A stretch of DNA of 64,000 nt from Gonocerus acuteangulatus (lineage: Eukaryota > Arthropoda > Insecta > Hemiptera > Coreidae): assembly GCA_946811695.1 (NCBI GenBank), contig OX328125.1, positions 97,751,710 to 97,815,709 of the forward strand. The letters run 5' to 3'. Position 1 is the stretch's first letter, and each line of letters begins with the position of its first letter. The translations under genes were made by a program, and so were the position numbers. This document shows, one piece after another, positions 31,726 through 44,117 of the stretch. The notes beneath the pieces are model-generated. The model searched no databases. It saw only the letters and a program-made list of their open reading frames with translations, and was not told where the DNA came from.

Positions 31726-31986
31726 GTCAATTTATACGAATACGATATATAAATTCGTTTAATTCCATTTTTTGTTTACAATAATATTCAAAAATTCACC
31801 TTTTCACGCGCTTTTTGTCACACTGGCATGGCCGATTTTAGGCTTCAATTTTTTTCCTTTAGACTCCTTCCCCTCCCTTCTAACTCAATGAATATTAACG
31901 TATTAGTCACGCAGATTAATGGTTTTACTTATATTATGCGTCCAATGATTTAATAACAGCGTAGGCGTGCTTATTATGGACAATAC

Positions 31987-32066
31987 CATGGGCGTATATA
32001 AGGGAGGCTGCAACCCCCCCGAAATCAGAAAAATGAGACATAAAAACCTTAAAAAGAATTAAATAA
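31987..32066. mobile_element. MITE-A copy 5, cut by a SINE
   Basis: CATGGGCGTATATAAGGGA, a C run and ATGAGACATAAAAACCTTAA match the left third of MITE-A. It stops where SINE family C begins. Confidence 0.7.
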
Positions 32067-32225
32067 GCTCAGCGATAAAGCACTTGACTTACAAATAAAC
32101 TGGAGGACCTGAGTTCAAATCTCAAATGCACTAAAGATTTTCAAGTGACATCGTTCGTAAGTTGGATTTAGGTTACCAGCCCGTCCCTAACCCAGCCTTC
32201 AATTAATTTATTGGCAAGTTACGCT
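32063..32225 (+). repeat. SINE family C copy
   Basis: Head AATAAGCTCAGCGATAAAGC, B box GAGTTCAAATCTC, body AGTGACATCGTTCGTAAGTT, end CCTTCAATTAATTTATTGGC. Confidence 0.7.
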
Positions 32226-32317
32226 CCCAACTACACAAAATCTATTATGTTTTACTCATATGTAAACTTGTCCGGAAGCTAGGCTACCGTTTCCACTGTG
32301 TACACCTACCTAATGCT

Positions 32318-33215
32318 TTATAAGCACACCGAAGGAATTTAGCATTGAGGTTGTAATCATGACAGCATTTTTGAGAAAGCTTTTCAAATCTTCATCGATA
32401 CTTCAAAATGACCCTCGTCAAAATTTATAATTACATCTATATATTTATATAACGAGTCTGATGTCTGTTCGTTCTTTATACAAATCTACACCTTTTGGCC
32501 GATCATGACCTAACTTGGCACACATGTAGGTCTTAATACGGGGAGTGTCATAGGTTTGATCAAAAACGTCTATCAGCTGTCTGTATGTATGTTTGTTCCT
32601 TAAATAAATCCACACCGTTTGAGCAATTTTGACCAAAATCGGGTCAAAGGGAGATCTTGATCCGGGGAGTGTCGTAGGCTAAGTCAAAGACGTCTACCTG
32701 CTGTCTGTCTGTATGTTTGTTCCTTACACAAATCCACACCGTTTGACCGATTTTGACCAAACTTGGCAAACGGATAGTTTTTGATCCGGGGAGTGTCATA
32801 TGCTAGGTTAAAATCGACTAGGACTCACAGTTCGGTGGCCACGGGTTCGAAACTGTGAACCCAAACAGTTTGAGGTTTGCATTATTAGGGTTTAATATTA
32901 CTTTTTTGGTTTCTAATTTATTTTTGCTTTTCGGCATGCAGAAAGTAGTTGCAGCATGGTACGCCCGTGTAACAGCTATTATATATATATCGTGTGTGCT
33001 AACGTGATACACACCAGAGGTTTTGTTTTTTCGTCTTGAAGCTTGGTATATAGCATTCTCTTAACAATCGGTCGAACAAGCTCGGTAACCACCAAAATCG
33101 GTGAACCAGGAGGGGGGCTCGATTTCTCAATAGTTGTGCTTCCACCACTAGGAACGCTAAACATAGACGCTGCATCCGGCTTCTGCTATACATTGAGTAA
33201 TGATATATATATATA
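32318..33215. repeat. HINE-2-like repeat, left part
   Basis: Follows HINE-2 in order: GTTGTAATCATGACAGCATT (cf. GTTGGACTCATGACGGAATT at 16881), ATCTTCATCGATA, AAAATGACC then CTCGTCAAAATTTATA. It also holds three diverged tandem units containing CTGTCTGT-ATGTTTGTTCCTTA. The right end is interrupted by the 33216-34740 element, and the 3' end may be the piece at 35021-35232. Confidence 0.5.
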
Positions 33216-34740
33216 TAGGGTAAGTGACCCAATAGTTGACACTTTAAGGAAGGGTTATTTTACTTAAAATAATTCTTCGCTTAGTTTTTGAAAATAATAA
33301 ACTTTGAATATATCAAATTATTCGTCAGCTCATTCTCTATGAAATTCACATAAACCAATTTTAGATACATTAAGTATTTCAAGTAAAATAAATCATTAAA
33401 TGCTGCCTTACTCTGGTCCTAATGTTGACACGTCTGCAGTAGGTCGGTGCCTAAGTTTGACTTTTCTGTTCCTAAGGATGACAGTGAGGGAAAATGAAAA
33501 TAATACAACTTCATTCTTTAAACAAACAACCAAATTGGATTGAAATCGTGCTGTTTTTCCTTCAACTTGAACTATACACTAATCACCTACTCTAATAACG
33601 TTAACTTTGTTTATAACTTGCTTATTACAGCCATTTTCATCATTCATCCCTTGGTCATTTTTGAACAATCGCTCTTCTTCTTTAACTTTTTGTGTAACTC
33701 ATTGATGATGGTTTACTTACACCTGTTGATTCTACACAGTTCATGCTAGTGATGTCCTTCCTTCTTCAGGCCGAATGGAGGAGTCACCATCTTCCTCAGT
33801 CATGGGGTTTCTCACCTTATTTTTCCGATGAGAAGAATTTAAAAGTTAATTCTTGTAAGGGATTTTTCTTCTTTTTTGTTCAATCTAGCCTTCGCTCTTT
33901 TTTCTTGGCGATTTCAGCTGTGTTTTTTTTTTTTTTTTTTAATGCAGGACTTGCTCTATTCATGAAATTTTAGCTTCCAACCTTCTTTAAACGTTCGGAA
34001 ACCTGATACATCCATAGGTTGGTTAATGTGAGAAGCATTTGGAGGTACCGCCTGTTATAACCATTGTACCACAAATTGATTAAGAAGTTGTGTGACATTT
34101 CAAATTGCAGAAAACTATTATAAAAAGTTGCCTGTCAAACTTAGGAACAGAATGTCGAAATTAGGAAAACATGTTGTCAACTTAAGGTTCCAGTCATAAG
34201 AAATTAATAAAATCAGGATACATGAATTTCTAATGAAAATCTCAACTAAATGTTTTAGTATTCATCACTTACAACCGTTTTCCTAAAGTTGACATTAGTG
34301 TCAAGAAAAGGAGCCCTGGTTGTTTATTGGGTTCCCAATGTTGACACTACCATAATCTCAAGATTTTTTTATTTAACTTGAGTCAAACCTTTTACAGTCC
34401 ATAATTTAAGTATCATAGAGTTCATAGAAATCACAAAAATACAATTTAATGCACGCATTACAAAAAAAAATTCTTAAGAAATATCCTTAATCTCTTATCA
34501 AATTCACTAAGTGAAGAGAGCAGCAGGAGTTGACACGAGGATTTTTCATACTAAAATGGCTGCAGATGTTATTAACGGAGTTGCATAGTTGATCGGGTCA
34601 GTCGACATTATTCTTCAGTAACTGTTCTTTCATTTGGATGCAAACTTATTGAATTCTCTTGAATCTAATTGTTATTTTTCAAATTTAAATTTGAAGTGTC
34701 AACTTAAGGAGCAGTATCAACGATCGGGTCATTTACCCTA
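33216..34740. mobile_element. Non-autonomous TIR element (1.5 kb) rich in TTGACA motifs
   Basis: Ends TAGGGTAAGTGACCCAATAG (33216) and its imperfect inverse CGATCGGGTCATTTACCCTA (ending 34740), next to TA sequence. The subterminal regions carry many degenerate copies, in both orientations, of a CCTAAGTTGACA-like motif: near 33234, 33421, 33450, 33472, 34136, 34152, 34177, 34284, 34329, 34528 and 34697. No transposase is encoded. Confidence 0.65.
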
Positions 34741-34782
34741 TGTGTGTTTTGTTTTAAGTTGCTTCGCTGGGGTTGAAATGTT

Positions 34783-35018
34783 TGATTTGTGAGACGGCTT
34801 CTCTCTCCAGCGGTGTTCTTCATCTCCTTCCTGCAATATTTCGTCGGGTTCATCTCCGACTTCTTCAGGCTGCTATGTGTCGTCATCGGTGGTTGTCAAG
34901 GGAATGACAACCACCGAGGACGACACATAGCAGCCTGAAGAAGTCGGAGATGAACCCGACGAAATATTGCAGGAAGGAGAGGAAGAACACCGCTGGAGAG
35001 AGAAGCCGTCTCACAAAT

Positions 35019-35020
<2 letters not shown>
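34783..35020. repeat. Near-perfect 238-bp palindrome
   Basis: Arms of about 115 bp, from TGATTTGTGAGACGGCTTCT to its inverse AGAAGCCGTCTCACAAATCA, meet at TGTCAAGGGAATGACA near 34902. Each arm contains CTGAAGA-AGTCGG-(loop)-CCGAC-GAAA, a hammerhead-like core. A (TA)n tract begins directly after the right arm. Confidence 0.9.
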
Positions 35021-35078
<58 letters not shown>

Positions 35079-35094
35079 TAATATATATATATAT

Positions 35095-35138
<44 letters not shown>

Positions 35139-35232
35139 CATTATGCAAATTATTCAGGAATACAGTGTACACTACGCATCTTCTGAGGAATGTGCTTAGT
35201 TATGCAGCTCCTGCGTGACAATTTTTTTTTTA
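35021..35232. repeat. (TA)n tracts followed by HINE-2 3' end
   Basis: Two TA tracts (35021-35077, 35091-35137), then TCTGAGGAATGTGCTTAGTT, ATGCAGCTCCTGCGTGAC and a T run. This is the HINE-2 terminal signature seen at 18080-18126. Confidence 0.65.
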
Positions 35233-36086
35233 AAGAGCTATTTTCTAGATACTGTTCTCCAAAGAACATCAGCTAACATTCTTTTTCTCAGTCCTTTGCC
35301 GCTCCAGTAACAAATATAAAGATTTATTGGAGGTTGATAATAAAAACTACATTACAGTATCAAATTTATTTGTTCAAACAAACAAATAAGGTACTTAATA
35401 ACAAATATGTAAGTAAGTACAAGAAGGAATCTATGGGTACATTGCTTCAAAAGTACAAGATGTTAAAAGGATTTAATAATATCTTTAAGAGGTTTGTTAC
35501 AAACTTGACTAGAATAAAATCAACCTTTTGTTACAAGATTAATTTACAATAAGACTTATTTGATTTCTGATTATCTGATGCAATTAAGGCAGCCATCCAG
35601 CTAGTATGTATTTAGTTAGAAAATGAAATAATATAACATTATTTTAATGTGTTTCCTCTGCCCCTCCATAGGGTGGAAACCCGTTTATGAGGTTGTTTTA
35701 GGATATTTTTAATGAACACTCATCTGCTTGATTTTTTCCATAATTTTCAACAACAGTTTTTTCACACTGGAAAGAATACTGGTATAAATCTGGTTAATGT
35801 GTTTTAGAGTGATTTATATATTTTAATAAAGCTCAAACCGAGCATCAGCTTGTGGTAATAATGGCTTAAGAATATTTCAAATAATGAAAATATATTCTAT
35901 GCTTGAGAGAAGAAAAACCTCTAAGCTTGATTTCTCAATAGTTGTTTAATATAAGAAATACCAGTAGTCTTCCTAGTGTGTGATATGACAATGAATCCAT
36001 TTATAGAATCTTTTTTTCAGTCATGTGAAGTGTTTTACAATATTTTTTGTTGAGTAATTCTTAAAAATAATTTAAATTAAACTCAA

Positions 36087-36661
36087 CTAAACCCTCAAAA
36101 CTTTTCGAACCAAGCCCTTTCCAATGTTTGCAATATTAGGAATATGTTCAGACAGTCCCAAGGTCAACAGATTTGTCAAATATTTCGTTTCCTCTTCAGA
36201 AGTTTCTGAAATTTTTAAATTGTTTTAATTATTAATGTTTGGGTAAAAATGTTATCCTACTTAAGCTTAGACGCCTCCATTAAAATGTATCTAGAATTCT
36301 TTCTTCTTGGAACTGATAATTTATTTGTACTTTAATGGCCTAAATGTTGGTGTGTCATCCTTCTGTAAAAGGGATTTGTGAATTTATTTCAGCATATAAT
36401 AGGACTGATGGCCATCTTCTTGTTATTCTTGATACTAAGTACGCTGCTATAATTTTGTCAACACCTCCCTTGGTCCCTCTACTGCTTTAATTTAATAAAA
36501 CGAGAAACAAAAATCATGTACTAACATATTCATGTTTCCAAATTAATTCTGACTCCAAAGCAAAGAGCTGATTCTACCAAAATGTTCACTTCTGCATTTA
36601 AATCAATTAATCAATACTTATTTGAACCACATAATTTTTACAAACGTTTAGAGGAAACAAA

Positions 36662-36731
<70 letters not shown>

Positions 36732-39325
36732 CAAAAAACTAAAAAGAAAAAAAATAAGTAAAAAGTAAACATACAATTTTAGAATTAAAAATAAGAGAGC
36801 AAATGAAAGAATTATTGATTCCATTTTTGATTTAATTGTGTTGCTATCCTCCGTCCGTTGAAAGTTGCTTCTACATTTAAAACACAAGATTCTGGAGAAA
36901 GTATAATTCTGTAAATATGTATTACTCGAGTTGGTGCACAGGGTACAGCGTACATCACTACTATTTTATTCGCAATAATGCCCAGTTTACTCAAGATTGG
37001 TACTTATCATTAGTTGTACATTGTTACATCATGTAAGCAGCCCTACAAGTGTTTAGTGACAAGTTACTGCACGCACTTGTCCACTAAGTGTGAACGAGTA
37101 TTTGTCACTTGTCACAAAGCAAGCTTAGTGGGATGGACAAGCACCACATGACAAGTGTATTTATTTTATTATTTGACCTTCAGTCTAATTAATAAAAATC
37201 ACTAAAAAATTTGAGGTAATTTTTTGTAATCATTATTTTTTATATTAAAGCCCATCAACATCCAGACCATTAGCCTCGATTGAATGTAATATACAGAAAA
37301 TGTAAGGTGTACAACGCCACAAAGCAGAATACATAATGATAATGATTTTTTAGTAAAAAATGTCAGCTTACCACAGTAAGGGGGTTCTGATTTTGTTGTC
37401 ACTGAAAAGAGTCCTCTTGCTGGTAAGTCAAATGTATGCATACCTATAGAATTGCAAGATTCTTCAGTGCAGCTTGTGAGTGCATCAACGATCGGATCTG
37501 CTAGAGCTATCCTTCCTAGAGTTCCTACCCTGAAAATTAAGTAATGAATAATTAGTTTATTATGAAAGTTGTCGTTTATCAGCTTAAAGAATAGTATTTC
37601 ACTTGCACGAATAGAATATGCTTAGGAGAAAGGGCAAAACAGCTACCTTAATTTTATAATTTTGCTTACCTACCTGGTATTAAATGGGAAGAATTATCAC
37701 AAAATAGGAGTTATAATCATCTACATTTATTTTAAGCAAATACATGTTGTTTGTTCTTAAAAATAAAGCTAATTGACAAGAAACGGTTAATTAAACTCAT
37801 ATTGAGTCAGTAGATACATCTTTATATGCATTGTTCAGCAACTGTTAAATAATATACTAGCTTTTTATTTGAACACCCCCCCCCTTTTCATATTCACGTT
37901 TCAATGTTAACTGTTTTAAATGATGACCGACATTGTCACAGGTTTTCTAGAAGGTCCAAAATGTAAACGTCACATTTGTTCCTTCTCTAAAAACCCACTC
38001 AACTGAACAACTAACAAGTGACTGTTGTTTGATTAAAATAAAAAGGTAAACATTGGTAGGAAACATATTAAATAGGCTGATCTTAAATTGGCAATTTGAG
38101 TTTGACTTATACATGACTTCTAAGAGTTCTACTCATAGAGGTGGAAGTCCTAAAAGCACCCTCAAAAGACCATTATTTCCAATTTGATTAATTTACTTAA
38201 CTTTCCACATCTTTGGCCTGAAATCAACTTATTGAGGTCAAATTTAAGTGTAATGACTTGAGACCACATATTCTGTTTGAATTATTTATGGATTTGACTT
38301 AATATAAACAATAACAAGACACTTACTTTAAAAATCCTTCCGTGTAAGACATCTTCCGTCCCCAGAAAGAACAATTTTTGGCAAGTAGTGAAGCTGTGAA
38401 GTATTCATAAGCTCTGCCGTGGGAGCAAGCTACCCACTTTGAAATAACTGAAACAAGCATTTACTTTAATTCCAATTATGAGATTTTTTTTTATAAATAG
38501 TTTTTTAATGTTGTATCAAGGTGTAATGCCTTGCTGTTCACATTCTACATTATTAAAAAAAAAGAGAAGGCATCTTGAAGAATGTTAGTAACGTATCGGA
38601 CAGTTATATATCAAATATTCATCCATTGGAAATGTTGTTTGCACCTAAGATGGAAGAAACCACATTTCATTCTCTAACTTCATATTGTTTGTAGAATTAT
38701 AAAATAAAATTAATTGTAATAACCCAGTCCATGGTACTCAAATAAAATAAATAATTGTAGAAGAGACATTTATTCTGTTTACGAATGATTTCAAGCAGTG
38801 ATCAGACCCAGGAGCATTCAGGAATAATATGAAACTTATATGGGACTGAAATTAATATAAACCTTATAGTTATTAAATTAAAATAGAAATATACAAATTG
38901 AATAATACATTACTAAAACACAAATAAAATAACTAAGTAAATAATAAAATAATTTGAATAGAGTGATCAAGTAGATAAGAGAATTGAGCAAAAATAAATT
39001 GTGCAAGCAATTATCGATTAAATTGTAATTTTGTTAAACCATAATTACGATTAAAATAGTAATAACAACTTAACAGTATTAAAATTGACTGGTGGAAGTC
39101 TTATCCCAGACTGAAATTATTTATAGGCCCCTGTCACTCAAAATGTTTGTAATAATGCAAAAAACTAGTTATACATTGAGCTCAACCAAAGAAAAAGACA
39201 TATTGTAAAAATAAATCAGTCCTTTGGGATTGAGTGCTTACACCACCATTATTTACTTACTTATAATGGTTATTATTTTTACTTTTTTGCAACAAAATTT
39301 GGTAAATATCATGCACAGCTAGTAA

Positions 39326-39414
<89 letters not shown>

Positions 39415-42400
39415 TTTAAATAGAGGTCATTAGGAGGTATACACCCTAACAATAATTTTTTAAAAATAATTGAGCCAGCTGTTTACAACAAACATGAAAG
39501 ATTGAAATTATTTATTTATTTTAAACTAGCTGTGCCCGCGACTACATCCGCGTGGATAGTGACTTAGGGCAGCATTTTTTTTTTTTTTATATATCTTTAG
39601 GTTTAATATAAACACTGTCGTATGGGTATTTAAGAAAAATCTACATTACAGTAATGCTTCACTATACACGATATTAGGCGTGTAGCCATGGGGGATCTAG
39701 CATACAGGCTGCTTGGATTGTTAAACGTGACAGAGCCACTATGCTGACTCCTTAGGGATTCTTAAACCCTAAAAGACAGACAACAATTCTAAAAATCATT
39801 ATTTTGGATACTATTGCTTTGATAAAGGCCCCCAATAGTATTTTTTCCCATGTATCATTCATGTACAGACAGCGTTCTGTTAGAATTTTATTATATGTAT
39901 AGATTGATATTCGTTAGTTAGAGTAAATGTGGTTAGTTATGCTGCTCCTGCATGACGGACATTTTGTGTATGTATTTTTATATAAATTAAAATAATCAAC
40001 TGTTTCTACCTTCAACAGGGTATTTCCCTAAATCAGTCAAACTTGTGATGTTCGGGGTAGGAAGATCTAAGCATCCAGGTTGCATTGAGCCACCGTTGCA
40101 GTAAAAATCAGCTGTACCTGAAAAACCATATTGGTACTTAAACAAACGAGGATTAAATATGGTATATAATCAGAGATGCAATAGTTTTTCATCGTTGCTT
40201 CATAGCACTTTATAATATAGTTTAAGGCCAGTATTTTGTGGGTCTTAAGTAGTGAATAAAAATGACAGAATAGGTTGTCTGTGCAACATTGGAGATATGG
40301 GAACAATGGATCTGCAGACGTAGTGTCTAAGTCATTCACATGCCTTGACATAAATCTTGACAAGCGAAGTAGACAGCAGCACTTTGCTGGTCTCAAATTG
40401 AAGTTTCCTTCTTTTTCTATGTTTTCCTACTAGATCGAGCCACAAACTAGAGCAGAGGTGGGGTGAAGGGCTTATAAGGGCTGGCTTATGAGGCGAGCGA
40501 TTCATATCAGTTCCTGAGTACCTGGCCCCCAATTGCTAAAATTCGCTCACCCCTTTCCAATCAATAGTAGCCACTCTATCTAGCTCTCTCAGTAAACTTA
40601 TCTTTAATCATTTATCTGTTTTATGATCTTTGTGTAAGTAACCGTAATCTTATTGCAAATTAAAAGATTTCAAAAGAAATTCCGCTTCTCTAAAATATTT
40701 TATTAATATCTCCCGTCCTCATTAATCAACAGCCCCTTACGATACTCTTTTTATATACATATATATTTTATTATATCATTGGGGTTTTCAGGCCTCAATG
40801 GATGGTAGAATTCTAAACATAAAAAGGAATATCAAAGATTACACAGAGGATATTTGATTAGAATCATTGAATTATATATTTGTTGATTTTATTGTTCTCC
40901 ATAATTCAAGACTGTATGTCCAAATTTTTCATTTAATGACCTTGTAAATTTTCAGTGCCTTATTGATTGATGATTTATGAAAAACAAAAAAAAAAAACCT
41001 TTCTTACCAACGGGGCTCAGCATGCCAAAACCAAGGAATGGGATTGTCGGCTTTGCGTCAGTATGGATTACATCAATGTTTTCAGCATCCTTTGTATCTA
41101 GTCGTACTCTGCTTGGGAATCCTTCAAATCCAGGCTGTGCAGGATCAAGAGCTAGAATATTTCAGCCATTAAGTAAGGTAAACTTGAAAAAAAATAAAAC
41201 AGCGCCTTAAATATTGCAATATGCACCTGTTATTCTGCGGATTTTACCAAGGTCTGAAACATTTTTTGCAGCATACGACATAATATGAGAACCCAGACTG
41301 TGCCCTATGAGATGCATTTTTTTGGGTGAATCTCCAAGCTCAATTAAGTATCGAACAAATCTGAAATAGTTAAATATTTATTAACCTATCTCTCGTCCAT
41401 GGAGACGTTTCCTGTTTTTACCCGAAGGGGGTGCTTTAGAAGATATAAGGGCTGGACTTTTTGCCCTCTAGAACAGCTCAGAACATTCGAAAGCATTCCA
41501 GAACACCCCAGATCACTGTGGAACATTTCAACTTACACCAACCATACAATTTCAAATCTCAAAACTCCCTGAGGGAAGCCAGGTAAGCCAAGGTAATCGT
41601 AAATCTAAGAAAACAATGGCTATAAACCACCTGAATAATATATTAAAAAAAAAAAATGAATATCTATGTAACACGAGTCAACGTATTTACATATTTATTT
41701 ATTTCTTGATAATGGAAATATGGCCTTAAGATTTATTTGACTTTACTTTAGCCTTGGATAGTGCTTCCACAAAGTTCTGACATCCAGCTCTGTCTCTTGC
41801 TTGTTCTTTTACTCTGGACTTGCTTTTCAAGCATCAACATTTTAATATTATATTTTTAAATTGTTTTTTAAAGGCTGGCGAGAACAACCTACCTCGACAG
41901 CTGAGCACCAACAACTCGAGTGTTAGAAGCTACTTGCAAGTAGTTAACAGATGAAGCACCTTTTCCCCAGTCAAGAATGAAAATATTAGCATCAACCTAA
42001 AATGAATAAATAATTATAAATTATTATAGTAAAAAAATACCTTAAAGTACATGTATGAATGGTGGCGTTTATTTTTTAGCAATAATCTCGAATCGCAAAA
42101 CCATAAGAAGTGGATATCTATTGATCATTTTTATTATATTTGGTTACATTGATTCTTTCTTATTTATATATTTATAGATGTGCTCGTCTGTACATTTATT
42201 TTTAATCTATTATGTAAATATTATGCTTTCATTTCATAAAGCTTATTGTAAAAATTAATTGGGAAACATTATTATCTAAACTATTATAATAGTGAAGAGT
42301 TAGTCGATCGTTAATTTTGAGAAGGTACGATGATCGGGTTCGGTATTATGTTAACTTTATCTATATTTTATAAATAAAACGAGTAATATTTATTTGCCAA

Positions 42401-44047
42401 TGTTTTGGCTTGAATTACAAACCATCTTCAGGGCTATGGAGGAGAGACTGTGCTCTCTCCCCTCCATAGCCCTGAAGATGGCTTCAAGTTGAAACTTTGG
42501 CAAATAAATATTACTCATTTTGTACTTACTATTTAACATATGACTGAACCCCGATCATCTATACCTTCTCTAAACTATTATAAGATTCTTAATGTAAATT
42601 TCACATGTTTGACATTCACCCAAAATAAGATATTTAAATTTTGATTACCTATGTTTGTTTTAGAAGAAGTATACAAAAAATATATCAATGGACAAGAGTA
42701 TCCAATCTTTCTTAAATATATTTAAAAAATGGTTGCAAAATCGTGGTAAGTAGAAGATGACTGTTATAAAGCCTAATAAATTATCTACAAAAAAGTTAAT
42801 TTGTCCCCTTTAGAAAATTAGGTCAAATTTGTTGCCTTTGGATTTTTAAAAAAATTATTGTAGGATTTAATTTTTTTTTTTTTTTGTAGTAAAATGAGAA
42901 TCAAGATAACTAATGAATATAAAAAATGGGTATGCCATTGTTGTCTTTTTTTGTTTGTATTTGTAATACTCCATTTATTAAAAACCAGCAGAAGTTGAGG
43001 ACCACTGAAAGAAAGTGGATTATATCCGCAGTCAATCAACAATCGGTTCTGCTAATCCTGTGAGATTTCATTCCAGCAGGGACTTAAATTTGTTTGATCT
43101 CAAACTGTTAAAATGTATTTAAAATTATGTTGTAAAGTTTCAAACTAAAATATCAAGGGATTCGAGAGAAAATATGATTACATGGAAATGTGCCACACAA
43201 CACAGTTCCTGTAAGTTTACATTTTTTTTAATTTAGTGTTTCTGGAATAAATGGTGTGTTAGCGAACAGTTTGTATGCTGCCTGTTCATCCGACATTTGC
43301 ACTCCAACCAATTGGGAGCAGTCTCTTCATCTCATGGTTGTGCTACATTCGTTTTAAAAGGAATATTAGATAAAAAGGTATTTGAATATTTGATTGATAT
43401 CGATTATTACATTTTGCAAATAAGCATCTTTCATGTCAAGCAGCCAATCACTCTCTCCGTTACTGGCGAAGCCGTGGGTAATGATAACCGTTGCTGGGCG
43501 GTTAATGTCATAATCACTCTCTTCCAAGTCAAAGTTGTCCACATTTAAAATTTGTTGAAATCCGTCTTCGTCTGACCTGAAAAATAAAAATTGTATTTGT
43601 TTTTTTAATGTATAAAATATGTTTTCATTCATAGAATTAGCTTCTTTTAAAAACAAGAATTGATTTTTCATATTTATTCAGTCTCAAAGCAAAATAATAA
43701 AATTTTAAAGAGGTTTTTTATGAAGAAGGTATTAATGAAATTTGAAAACAGAAGAGAATTGCAGAAGAGTGGGAATGCCTGAGCTCTAAGGGATGGTTGG
43801 GGATCTCTGGTGAATAATGAAAAATATTACAGATAACTGAACTATAGGTATTATATAATAAAACAAATTAAGTATCCATTATTTGAACAGAACTTCAGAA
43901 AACCTGCAACTTCAGATGCAATTTTATCAGCTCGAGAACCCGGAAGTCCTCCACGAGTAAGAAAACTTTCCTGCAGAATGACCAGCCTCTCTCTAGATGA
44001 GTTATTTCCAGACCATTTGGGAAGTATCCTTATGATGATATTGATCA

Positions 44048-44117
<70 letters not shown>

